DNA from: Spinacia oleracea
Lineage: Eukaryota > Streptophyta > Magnoliopsida > Caryophyllales > Amaranthaceae
Assembly: GCF_020520425.1 (NCBI RefSeq)
Contig: NC_079488.1
Coordinates: forward strand, 31,301,247-31,365,246
Direction of reading: 5' to 3'
DNA length: 64,000 bases
Position 1 is the stretch's first letter. Every line of letters begins with the position of its first letter. The notes under the pieces are model-generated. The model saw only the letters and a list, made by a program, of their open reading frames with translations. It did no database searches and was not told the origin of the DNA. The translations under genes were made by a program, and so were the position numbers. Positions 45,689 to 56,559 of this stretch are shown piece by piece.

Positions 45689-48600
45689 TCAAAGCCATTC
45701 TCCAATATGCTTGATTCCCATAGCTGCAGTGTGCGAGTTGTGCTTCGCCTGCGGCAGAGGTTTAGTTAATGGATCTGATATGTTGTCATCAGTTCCAATC
45801 TTGCTTATCTCGACTTCTTTTCTTTCAACGAACTCTCGTAGAAGGTGAAATCTACGAAGTACATGCTTGGCTCTCTGGTGGTGTCTAAGCTCTTTTGCCT
45901 GTGCAATAGCTCCGTTATTGTCACAATACAGGGCTATTGGTCCTTTAATGGAGGGGACTACACCAAGTTCACCTATGAACTTCCTTAGCCATATAGCTTC
46001 CTTTGCTGCTTCATATGCAGCAATGTACTCCGCTTCAGTTGTAGAATCCGCAATGGTGCTTTGCTTAGCACTTTTCCAGCTTACTGCTCCTCCGTTGAGG
46101 CAGAAGACAAACCCAGACTGTGATCTGAAATCATCTTTGTCGGTTTGGAAACTTGCGTCCGTATAGCCTTTAACAATTAATTCATCATCTCCACCATAGA
46201 CCAGGAAGTCATCTTTGTGCCTTTTTAGGTACTTCAGAATGTTCTTGGCAGCAGTCCAATGCGCCTCTCCTGGGTCTGACTGGTATCTGCTCGTAGCACT
46301 GAGTGCGTACGCAACATCCGGGCGTGTACATATCATAGCTTACATTATTGAACCAATCAATGATGCATATGGAATCCCATTCATTCGTCTACGCTCATCA
46401 AGTGTTTTTGGGCACTGAGTCTTGCTTAGAGTCATTCCATGAGACATGGGTAGGTAGCCTCGCTTGGAGTCCGCCATCTTGAACCTATCAAGCACCTTAT
46501 TGATATAAGTGCTTTGACTAAGTCCAATCATCCTTTTAGATCTATCTCTGTAAATCTTGATGCCCAATATGTACTGTGCTTCTCCTAGATCCTTCATCGA
46601 AAAATATTTCCCAAGCCAAATCTTGACAGAGTTCAACATAGGAATGTCATTTCCGATAAGTAATATGTCGTCGACATATAATACTAGGAAAGCAATTTTG
46701 CTCCCACTGACCTTCTTGTATACACAAGATTCGTCTGCGTTCTTGATGAAACCAAAGTCACTGACTGCTTCATCAAAACGTATATTCCAGCTCCTGGATG
46801 CCTGCTTCAATCCGTAGATTGACTTCTTTAGCTTGCATACCTTTTTAGCATTCTTTGGATCCTCAAAACCTTCAGGTTGTGTCATAAACACAGTTTCTGT
46901 TAAAACGCCGTTTAAGAAAGCAGTTTTGACATCCATCTGCCATATTTCGTAATCGTAATATGCAGCGATTGCTAACATTATCCGAATAGACTTTAGCATT
47001 GCAACTGGTGAAAAAGTTTCATCGTAATCCACACCGTGGACTTGCCTGTAACCTTTTGCAACCAATCTAGCTTTGAAAACTTCAAGTTTCCCATCCTTGT
47101 CCTTTTTCAGTTTGAAAACCCATTTGCTTCCAATGGCTTGATAGCCATCTGGCAAATCGACCAAATCCCATACTTGGTTTTCAGACATGGAGTCTAATTC
47201 AGATTGCATGGCTTCTTGCCATTGCTTGGAGCTAGGGCTCGTCATAGCTTGTTTGTAAGTCGCAGGTTCATCACTTTCAAGTAATAGAACGTCATAGCTC
47301 TCGTTCGTCAAAATACCTAAGTACCTTTCCGGTTGAGATCTATATCTTTGCGATCTACGCGGGGTAACATTTCTAGATTGACCATGATTCTCACTAGATT
47401 CTTCTAAAGATCTCTGAGTTTCATCCTGAATGTCATCTTGAGCATTCTCTAGAGTTTGTTGTTCGACTCGAATTTCTTCGAGGTCTACTTTTCTCCCACT
47501 TGTCATTTTGGAAATGTGATCTTTCTCCAAAAAGACACCATCTCGAGCAACAAACACTTTGTTCTCAGATGTATTGTAGAAGTAATACCCCTTTGTTTCC
47601 TTTGGATAGCCCACAAGGATACATTTGTCAGATTTTGGATGAAGTTTGTCTGAAATTAATCGTTTGACGTATACTTCACATCCCCAAATCTTAAGAAAAG
47701 ACACATTTGGAGGCTTTCCAAACCATAATTCGTATGGAGTCTTTTCGACAGCTTTAGACGGAGCTCTATTTATAGTGGGTGCAGCTGTATTTAGTGCATG
47801 TCCCCAAAATTCTAATGGAAGTTCGGCCTGACCCATCATTGACCTGACCATGTCTAGCAAGGTTCTGTTCCTCCGTTCCGACACACCGTTCCATTGTGGT
47901 GTTCCAGGAGGAGTCAATTCTGATAGAATTCCACATTCTTTCAGATGGTCATCAAACTCATAGCTCAGATATTCACCGCCTCTATCAGACCGCAGTGCCT
48001 TAATCTTCTTGCCTAATTGATTCTCTACTTCACTCTGAAATTCCTTGAATTTGTCAAAGGATTCAGACTTATGCTTCATTAGGTAGACATAACCATACCT
48101 ACTGAAGTCATCAGTGAAAGTGATAAAGTAGCTGAAACCACCTCTAGCATTTGTACTCATTGGTCCACATACATCTGTATGGATTAAACCCAATAGTTCA
48201 TTTGCTCTTTCTCCAACTTTAGAGAAAGGTTGCTTTGTCATTTTGCCAAGTAAACATGATTCGCATTTACCATAATCCTCTAAGTCAAATGGTTCTAGAA
48301 TTCCTTCCTTTTGAAGTCTTTCTAAGCGTTTCAAGTTTATATGGCCTAATCGACAATGCCACAGATAGGTGAGATCTGAATCATCCTTTTTGGCCTTTTT
48401 GGTATTTATGTTATATACTTGTTTGTCGTGATCTAATAAATAAAGTCCATTGACTAATCTAGCAGATCCATAAAACATCTCTTTAAAATAAAACGAACAA
48501 CTATTGTCTTTTATTAAAAAGGAAAATCCCTTAGCATCTAAGCAAGAAACTGAAATGATGTTTTTAGTAAGACTTGGAACATGGAAACATTCTTCCAGTT

Positions 48601-49654
48601 CCAAAACTAGCCCGGAGGGCAACGACAAATAGTAAGTTCCTACAGCTAATGCAGCAATCCGTGCTCCATTTCCCACTCGTAGGTCGACTTCACCCTTGCT
48701 TAACTTTCTACTTCTTCTTAGTCCCTGTGGATTGGAACATAAGTGTGAGCCACAACCTGTATCTAATACCCAAGAAGTTGAATTAGCAAGTATACAGTCT
48801 ATAACGAAAATACCTGAAGATGGAACGACTGTTCCGTTCTTCTGATCTTCCTTTAGCTTCAAGCAATCTCTCTTCCAATGCCCCTTCTTCTTGCAGTAGA
48901 AGCATTCGGATTCAGAAGTGGGTTGACTGACCTTCCTCTTTACAGATTTGGCGCCAGTTTGCTTAGTTGGGCTGGCCTTGTTGCCACCTTTCTTAGCATT
49001 CCTCTTCTTTCCAGATTTCTTGAACTTGCCCCCACGCACCATAAGCACATCATGCTTATCACTTTTGAGCGTCTTTTCAGCGGTCTTCAGCATACCGTGA
49101 AGCTCAGTGAGCGTTTTGTCCAGACTATTCATACTGTAGTTCAGTTTGAACTGATCATACCCGCTATGAAGAGAATGGAGGATGGTGTCTATAGCCATTT
49201 CCTGAGAAAATTGCTGATCCAGCCGACTCATATTCTCAATGAGTCCAATCATTTTGAGAACATGTGGACTTACGGGCTCGCCTTTCTTAAGCTTGGTCTC
49301 AAGAATTTGCCTATGAGTCTCGAATCTTTCGACTCGAGCCAGATCTTGGAACATGTTCTTCAACTCACTGATGATTGTGAAAGCATCTGAGTTGATGAAC
49401 GTTTTCTGCAGATCCGCACTCATGGTGGCGAGCATTAGACATTTCACATCCTTGTTGGCATCAATCCAACGATTGAGGGCTGCCTGAGTGACCCCGTCGC
49501 CTGCAGCTTCGGGCATCGCCTCATCTAGGACATACTCCTTTTCTTCCTGCATAAGAACTATTTGCAAGTTCCTTTGCCAATCAAGGAAGGTTTTCCCGTT
49601 CAACTTCTCCTTTTCGAGAATTGATCGAATGTTGAATGAATTGTTGTTTTCCAT
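45689..49654 (-). pseudogene. Copia B gag-pol polyprotein with a single nonsense codon
   Basis: The start is ATG 49652-49654 (MENNNSFNIR); an in-frame ATG at 49747 is less likely because what precedes MENNN is not gag-like. About 1320 codons. In order: UBN2-type gag, CCHC knuckle (CFYCKKKGHWKRDC, near residue 250), protease WVLDTGCGSH (near 295), integrase H-H-C-C (HCRLGH to CESC, near 435) and core (HTDVCGPM, TDDFSRYGY, SDRGGEYL, QWNGVSERRN). Reverse transcriptase has QMDVKTAFLNG and YVDDILLIG (near 990). RNase H has GYTDASF, STTEAEY and YCDN. A TAA at 46340-46342 lies between RT and RNase H; the frame is otherwise open, and a Tyr codon change would explain it. The product would be nearly a full copia polyprotein. 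Confidence 0.93.
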
Positions 49655-52465
49655 ATTAAAAACTACAATTGAAAAGAATAAACAAATAGATAACCATTCA
49701 CAGTTTCTCTTAATAAACTTAAATTCTAGCATACATGCATAATTCAATGTTTATTAAGCATTTTATTCAAGTTATGTGTTCCGGCAGGTGTGAATAAAAT
49801 GATTCCAAGATCCTAAAATCATTGAAGAACTAAGCACAGTTTGTCGACTTAATCCTAGAACATCTTAGGTAAGCAAAAGCCTTTTGCTAATAGTCTAGAA
49901 ACTATTCTTGGTTGATAGGTACGTCTAAGAACTTATTAGGTAAACCTATCGATTTTGCCACGACATAAAAGGACTCCTTACTTATATCGTTGAGTTTCAC
50001 CAAAACTAACATGTACTCACAATTGTTTGTGTACCTTGCCCCTTTAGGACCAATAAGTAACACCTCGCTGAGCGAAAACTATTACTAGATTGATGTAAAG
50101 GATATCCAAGCAAGTGTATATTTTGGCATGGCACCTTATAACTCAATTTTTTAAGTTTGGAACTTAAGGCTCTTACTATGTTGGTTAGATTTTAAGTGAA
50201 CTAAAATCCTTAATCATGCAACATAATCAAGCTTTTGATCTCATGCATTTTAAGACATATTTAAAAGCAATAAATAACTTAAAACATGCATAAGATAAAT
50301 GTGATCTAGTATGGCCCGACTTCATCTTGAAGCTTTGACTTCAAAGTCCGTCTTGAAAATCTCTGTGGGAGGCACCATTTTCTTCAAATAGGATAAGCTA
50401 TAACTAATTACAACTATTTGATGGTTCGCAGACCATATTTGAATTGAAAAATAACTTTGGTACTTTAGACCAATTACATTCAAATTAATGGTACGCAGAC
50501 CATATTTTCTATCCTATTTGGGCCATACTAGTCACTTCATAACCTGCAAAACAGTACATATACAATATATACCATTCACCCATTCATTATTATGAATGGC
50601 CCACATAGCTGGTTAGTAAAACACATTATGCATCACGTAAACATTTGCAGCAATTAATCAAGGGCACCAATAATCTACCAATTATTCAGTCCTTATTAAT
50701 TCTAATCAAGTTGTTTTAACCTTAAGGATTTGTAGACCTAATCAAGAGTTTATGACTAAAAGGGCTCCCACTTAAACCAATAAATTCATATGCTTTACTA
50801 ATTTTAAACATAAAAATGTATTTCTAGTCTAACCGGAAACATACAAATTTAATTAAAATTTAAAGCTCATATAAATTTATAATTGAATCCAAAAAGTTTA
50901 ATTTAATTTCAGTCGTATTTAAATTAATTCATGATTTTAATTTTAGTAAAATAATTAGAATAAATAAAATTTATTATAATTACAATATTCAAAATTAAAA
51001 TCCTAGAAAATAATTTAAATTATTAATTTTAAAATTAATTAAAATTACGAGAACTGAAATTTTCAAATTAAACATTCAAAACGATCTAATCGTAACGCAA
51101 ACACCCTACGCATTGCACGCCCATGGGCCGCACGCACACAGCCATTGATGGCCATGTGCGCGCAGCCCATGCGCTCGTCGCATAGCTGCTGCATCTCCCA
51201 TCGCAAGCCATCGCACGCTGTGGTGCTTGCTGCGCGCGCGCCAGCGCTGGACGCACGCGAGCCATCGCTCGCTGTGCGCGCTCGCCAGCGCACGCTGCGC
51301 GCGCTCCATCGCTCGCTGTGCGCGCGAGCCATTGCTCGCTGTGCGCGCGACATCGCTCGCTGGGCGCGCGACATCGCTCGCTGGGCGCGCGACATCGCTC
51401 GCTGTGCGCGCGAGCAACGCTGGGCGCAGCGCTCGTGGCACGCGAGCTTGCGCTCGCTGCGCGCGAGGCTGCGCGCTCTTGCGCGAGGCAGTGCGCGTCG
51501 TGGCGCAGCTCGCTTGCTGCCCACACGCGACTGCCTTGGCTTGCCTTTCGCCCATGCCCATTTGTTCATAGCTCGTGGCCCACGACACAAGGCAGGGCTG
51601 CTGCCTTGTGCTCGTGCACCACGCCCTTGCTCATTGCATTCGTGCCGCACGGGCGACGAGCTCCCTTGCTCGTCGTCGCATGCCCGCACTATACAACGCC
51701 CCTTAAGGGTAACACGAAGCGTCCATTGCTTTGTGCGTGCAAGTTATATGAACGAATCGCATAAAAATTTAAAATTTATATTTAAAATTAATGACAAATT
51801 AATAAATAATATTAATTTCATAATTTTAGGGCGAAAAATCGAAAATTTATTATTCAATTTATTTCCGATTATCATGGATTCAAGTCTAGGTCATAAAAAT
51901 TTAAAATTTATCCTAAATTTATAATTTTTATGGTGGTTTTTAATCATAGGTTTCTAATTAAATTATAATTAATTATGAAAATCAAATTAATTCTAAATTA
52001 TTATAATTTTCAACAAATTAATCATAATTACAAATTAGATTGCATAATTAACAAGGCTAGGCATTCAAACTTGTTAAACATATACAGTAGGTCAATCAAA
52101 AATTCAAGATTTATCAACAAGAATCGCAAATATTTAATTTAACATCTTAAATTTACGAAATTTTGCATTCGAAAAACTAAAACCTTCGAAAAGTCATAGT
52201 TAGGCTTCGAATTTGAGAATTCTGGGTTCGGCATAAAAAAACAATTTTTGTCAAAATTTTAGAATGCCTTTTACATGCGGAATTGACACAAAAATCACTC
52301 GATTTGGATGAGTAACGAAGAAACTGCCGAAAAACTGCGTACGTATAATTAAATAAACGCAATTTGCAATTAATTAACAATTACGAAAATTAATCACCCC
52401 TTTTAATTCTTGCAAATTTGTAATATTTAACCATGTTCATGCAAATTAGATTATGAAAATAATAA
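49655..52465 (-). other. Long leader of copia B
   Basis: A 2.8-kb stretch between primer site and gag, long for a copia element. It is AT-rich except for a GC-rich minisatellite block (51080-51700). It is mirrored with high similarity by the leader of copia C (53822-56550). Confidence 0.8.
51063..51689 (-). CDS. Leader ORF of copia B in GC-rich repeats (208 codons, doubtful)
   Basis: The ORF starts MRACDDEQGSSSPVRHECNE and ends FALRLDRFECLI. The middle is an Ala-Arg-Gln repeat (RAQRAM) coded by a 21-bp minisatellite. Copia C has an ORF with the same start and end (54550-55254) but a different number of repeat units and a partly different frame between. All frames on both strands are nearly stop-free here, so openness alone is weak evidence. 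A function is not known. Confidence 0.3.
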   Translation of the reverse strand: MRACDDEQGSSSPVRHECNEQGRGARAQGSSPALCRGPRAMNKWAWAKGKPRQSRVGSKRAAPRRALPRARARSLARSERKLACHERCAQRCSRAQRAMSRAQRAMSRAQRAMSRAQRAMARAHSERWSARSVRWRARTASDGSRASSAGARAASTTACDGLRWEMQQLCDERMGCAHMAINGCVRAAHGRAMRRVFALRLDRFECLI

Positions 52466-52482
52466 GGGGCTCGTGATACCAC
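52466..52482 (-). other. Primer binding site of copia B
   Basis: In element sense GTGGTATCACGAGCCCC follows the LTR end CCTAACA. It resembles the initiator tRNA-Met complement with one extra base. Confidence 0.8.
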
Positions 52483-53758
52483 TGTTAGGTTATGATACAT
52501 ATGATATTACATAAATCATGCGGAAACAACCATTAACCCAGGAATACATATTATTTACACATAATCATATAGCATAATTTAGATGCATACTCTTTGTTGC
52601 GTGCCTTCCCTAGCTGCGCCCGAACCGAACAAGAACAAGTCTTTAGGACTCCAAGTGTCGTCCCTCCGTAGATAGTCCACAGCACGTCCGGATCCGCCTT
52701 AAGATTGACCAACTAGAATCGCCCTTAAGGTGCTAGAATTTTCGGCACTTTTGAGCAAGATGTGTGACTGAATTTTTCTCTCGAAAACTCACTTTGAATA
52801 CTTTTTTAAACTCGTTATAAATTGTGAACCCAGGCCACATATTTATAGGGGTATGGAAAGAGAATTGGAATCCTATTAGGATACGAATGAATTAAACTTA
52901 GAATCCTACAAGAACTCTAATTAATTAATTTATCAAATAGAATTAGGAATTTAATCATTAACCGAACTTTGCACGTTTTAGGAATCGTGCATGAACACAA
53001 ACTCACACACACACACACGGCAGCCACGATGGGCCGCCCATGCGCGTGCGTGCGAGCAGCAGCCCATGCAGCGAGGCCTACGCGAGCTACAAGCCCACGC
53101 AAGCACCTGCGCGCGCTGCGCGCGCTGCCACGGCCTGCTGGGCCTGGCCTTGCGCTGGGCCTGGCGTGGCCTTGGCTGTTCGTGTGGCGCGCTTGGCTTG
53201 CTGGGCGATGGCCTGGCTTCGTGCTGGGCCCTCGTCCGGCAGGCCTCGTCCGATGCTTATTCGTACGATATGCTTCCGATTAAATTTCCGATTCCGTAAT
53301 TCATTTCCGATACGAACAATATTTAACATTTCCGATTCCGGAATTAATTTCCGTTTCGAACAAATATTTAATATTTCCGTTTCCGGAATTATTTTCCGAT
53401 TCCGATAATATTTCCGATTCTGACAATATTTCCGTTTCCGGCAATATTTCCGATTCTGGCAATATTTCCATTTCCGATAATATTTTCCGATACGTACCAT
53501 GTTTCCGTTTCCGGCAACATCTACGACTTGGATAATATTTATATTTCCGATACGATCCATATTTCCGTTTCCAGCAATATCATCGTTTCCGGAGTATTCA
53601 TTTCTTGCCTGTGACGATCTCAGCTCCCACTGAAACCAAGATCCGTCGATTCCGAATATTCATAGATAGAGTATCTAATGCCATTAGATACTTGATCCGT
53701 TTACGTACTATTTGTGTGACCCTACGGGTTCAGTCAAGAGTAAGCTGTGGATTAATAT
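52483..53758 (-). repeat. 5' LTR of copia B, truncated (about 1276 of 1425 bp)
   Basis: It matches 43399-44670 nearly base for base. It stops at GTGGATTAATATTA where the other copy goes on TTAATTCCACTTG. The missing part is the first ~150 bases in element sense. Sequence of copia C in the other direction follows at once. Confidence 0.92.
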
Positions 53759-53804
53759 TATTTCCGCATGATTTATGAATTGTCATATGTATCATAACCT
53801 AACA
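53759..53804 (+). repeat. Remnant of the 5' LTR of copia C
   Basis: It reads TTTCCGCATGATTTATGAAT with TGTCATATGTATCATAACCTAACA, the LTR 3' end in element sense. It differs at several bases from B, so C is not just a mirror copy of B. Confidence 0.85.
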
Positions 53805-53805
53805 G

Positions 53806-53821
53806 TGGTATCACGAGCCCC
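53806..53821 (+). other. Primer binding site of copia C
   Basis: TGGTATCACGAGCCCC, same as in copia B. Confidence 0.8.
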
Positions 53822-54549
53822 TTATTATTTTCATAATCTAAATTGCATGAACATGGTTAAATATTACAAATTTGCATGAATTAAAAGGGGTGATTAATTT
53901 TCGTAATTGTTAATTAATTGCAAATTGCGTTTATTTAATTATACGTACGCAGTTTTTCGGCAGTTTCTTCGTTACTCATCCAAATCGAGTCATTTGTGTG
54001 TCAATGCCGAACCCAGAATTCTCAAATTCGAAGCCTAACTATGACTTTTCGAAGGTTTTAGTTTTTCGAATGCAAAATTTCGTAAATTTAAGATGTTAAA
54101 TTAAATATTTGCGATTCTTGTTGATAAATCTTGAATTTTTTATTGACCTACTGTATATGTTTAACAAGTTTGAATGCCTAGCCTTGTTAATTATGCAATC
54201 TAATTTGTAATTATGATTAATTTGTTGAAAATTATAATAATTTAGAATTAATTTGATTTTCATAATTAATTATAATTTAATTAGAAACCTATGATTAAAA
54301 ACCACCATAAAAATTATAAATTTAGGATAAATTTTAAATTTTTATGACCTAGACTTGAATCCATGATAATCGGAAATAAATTGAATAATAAATTTTCGAT
54401 TTTTCGCCCTAAAATTATGAAATTAATATTATTTATTAATTTGTCATTAATTTTAAATATAAATTTTAAATTTTTTATGCGATTCGTTCATATAACTTGC
54501 ACGCACAAAGCAATGGACGCTTCGTGTTACCCTTAAGGGGTGTTGTATA

Positions 54550-55254
54550 GTGCGGGCATGCGACGACGAGCAAGGGAGCTCGTCGCCCGTGCGGCACGAA
54601 TGCAATGAGCAGGGGAATGGTGCACGAACACAAGGCAGTAGCCCTGCCTTGTGTCGTGGGCCACGAGCTATGGACGAATGGGCATGGGCGAAGGCAAGGC
54701 AGGGCAGTCGCGTGTGGGCAGCAAGCGAGCTGCGCCACAACGCGCACTGCCTCGCGCAAGCGCGCGCTGCCTCGCGCGCAGCGAGCGCAAGCTCGCGTGC
54801 CACGAGCGCTGCGCCCAGCGTCGATCGCGCGCAGCGAGCAATTGCTCGCGCACAGCGAGCGATGGCTCGCGCACAGCGAGCGATGGCTCGCGCACAGCGA
54901 GCGATGGCTCGCGCACAGCGAGCGATGGCTCGCGCACAGCGAGCGATGGCTCGCGCACAGCTAGCGATGGCTCGCGTGCATCGAGCGCTGGAGCGCGCGC
55001 AACGAGCGCTGGCGAGCGCGCACAGCGAGCGATGGCTCGCGTGCATCGAGCGATGGCTCGCGTGCATCGAGCGCTGGCGCGCGCGCAGCGAGCACCACTT
55101 GTGCGATGGCTTGCGATGGAAGATGCAGCAGCTATGCGACGAGCGCATGGGCTGCGCGCACATGGCCAGCGATGGCTGTGTGCGTGTGGCCCATGGGCGT
55201 GCGATGCGTAGGGTGTTTGCGTTGCGATTAGATCGTTTTGAATGTTTAATTTGA
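54550..55254 (+). CDS. Leader ORF of copia C in GC-rich repeats (234 codons, doubtful)
   Basis: It has the same N-terminus (MRACDDEQGSSSPVRHECNE) and C-terminus (RRVFALRLDRFECLI) as the copia B leader ORF, in the same position and sense. Between them a 21-bp unit (GCGATGGCTCGCGCACAGCGA) is repeated six to seven times at about 54838-54965, giving RAQRAMA repeats. The repeat expansion differs from B. Reverse-strand frames are also open. Coding is not shown. Confidence 0.3.
   Translation: MRACDDEQGSSSPVRHECNEQGNGARTQGSSPALCRGPRAMDEWAWAKARQGSRVWAASELRHNAHCLAQARAASRAASASSRATSAAPSVDRAQRAIARAQRAMARAQRAMARAQRAMARAQRAMARAQRAMARAQLAMARVHRALERAQRALASAHSERWLACIERWLACIERWRARSEHHLCDGLRWKMQQLCDERMGCAHMASDGCVRVAHGRAMRRVFALRLDRFECLI
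54835..55090 (+). repeat. 21-bp GC-rich minisatellite in the copia C leader
   Basis: The unit GCTCGCGCACAGCGAGCGATG occurs about six times in a row with few changes, then as variants with GTGCATCGAGCG. The equivalent block in B is 51220-51425 (reverse orientation) with fewer and more mixed units. Confidence 0.88.
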
Positions 55255-56559
55255 AATTTTTCAGTTTACGTAATTTTAATTAATTTTAAAATTAATAATT
55301 TAAATTATTTTCTTGGATTTTAATTTTGAATATTGTAATTATAATAAATTTTATTTATTCTAATTATTTTACTAAAATTAAAATCATGAATTAATTTAAA
55401 TACGACTGAAATTAAATTAAACTTTTTGGATTCAATTATAAATTCATATGAGCTTTAAATTTTAATTAAATTTGTATGTTTCCGGTTAGACTAGAAATAC
55501 ATTTTTATGTTTAAAATTAGTAAAGCATATAAATTTATTGGTTTAAGTGGGAGCGCTTTTTAGTCATAAACTCTTGGTTAGGTCTACGAATCCTTAAGGT
55601 TAAAACAACTTGATTAGAATTAATAAGGACTGAATAATTGGTAGATTATTGGTGCCCTTGATTAATTGCTGCAAATGTTTACGTGATGCATAATGTGTTT
55701 TACTAACCAGCTATGTGGGCCATTCATGATAATGAATGGGTGAATGGTATATATTGTATATGTACTGTTTTGCAGGTTATGAAGTGACTAGTATGGCCCA
55801 AATAGGATAGAAAATATGGTCTGCGTACCATTAATTTGAATGTAATTGGTCTAAAGTACCAAAGTCGTTTCTCAATTCAAATATGGTCTGCGTACCATCA
55901 AATAGTTGTAATTAGTTTTAATTATAGCTTATCCTATTTGAAGAAAATGGTGCCTCCCACGGAGATTTTCGAGACGGACTTTGAAGTTAAAGCTTCAAGA
56001 TGAAGTCGGGCCATACTAGATCACATTTATCTTATGCATGCTTTAAGTTATTTATTGCTTTAAATATGTCTTAATTATGCATGAGATTGTGGCTTGATTA
56101 TGTTGCATGATTAAGGATCTTAGTTCACTTAAAATCTAACCAACATAGTAAGAGCCTTAAGTTCCAAACTTAAAAATTGAGTTAAAAGGTGCCATTCCAA
56201 AATATACACTTGCTTGGATATCCTTTACATCAATCTAGTAATAGTTTTCGCTCAGCGAGGTGTTACTTATTGGTCCTAAAGGGGCAAGGTACACAAATAA
56301 TTGTGAGTACATGTTAGTTTTGGTGAAACTCAACGATATAAGTAAGGAGTCCTTTTATGTCGTGGCAAAATCGATAGGTTTACCTAATAAGTTCTTAGAC
56401 GTACCTATCAACCAAGAATAGTTTCTAGACTATTAGCAAAAGGCTTTTGCTTACCTAAGATATTTTAGGATTAAGTCGACAAACTGTGCTTAGTTCTTCA
56501 ATGATTTTAGGATCTTGGAATCATTTTATTCACACCTGCCGGAACAATAAAATCGAATA

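Larger units (their letters stand above)
43399..53758 (-). mobile_element. Copia element B, nearly complete, 5' LTR truncated
   Basis: A minus-strand element. The 3' LTR is at 43399-44823, the polypurine tract beside it, gag-pol at 45689-49654, a long leader at 49655-52465, the primer site at 52466-52482 and the 5' LTR from 52483. The 5' LTR lacks its outer ~150 bases and is joined at about 53758 to copia C in opposite orientation. It lies inside copia D RNase H. It is the only member of its group here with near-complete proteins. Confidence 0.92.

Noticed and set aside
51145..51924. 259-codon plus-strand ORF and its partners opposite the leader ORF
   Set aside because: Antisense shadow of the 21-bp minisatellite; no domain, and frame content differs between B and C.
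53759..56550. Copia C leader as a simple inverted duplication of B
   Set aside because: The LTR remnant of C differs from B at several bases and the interiors differ strongly, so C was an independent insertion.
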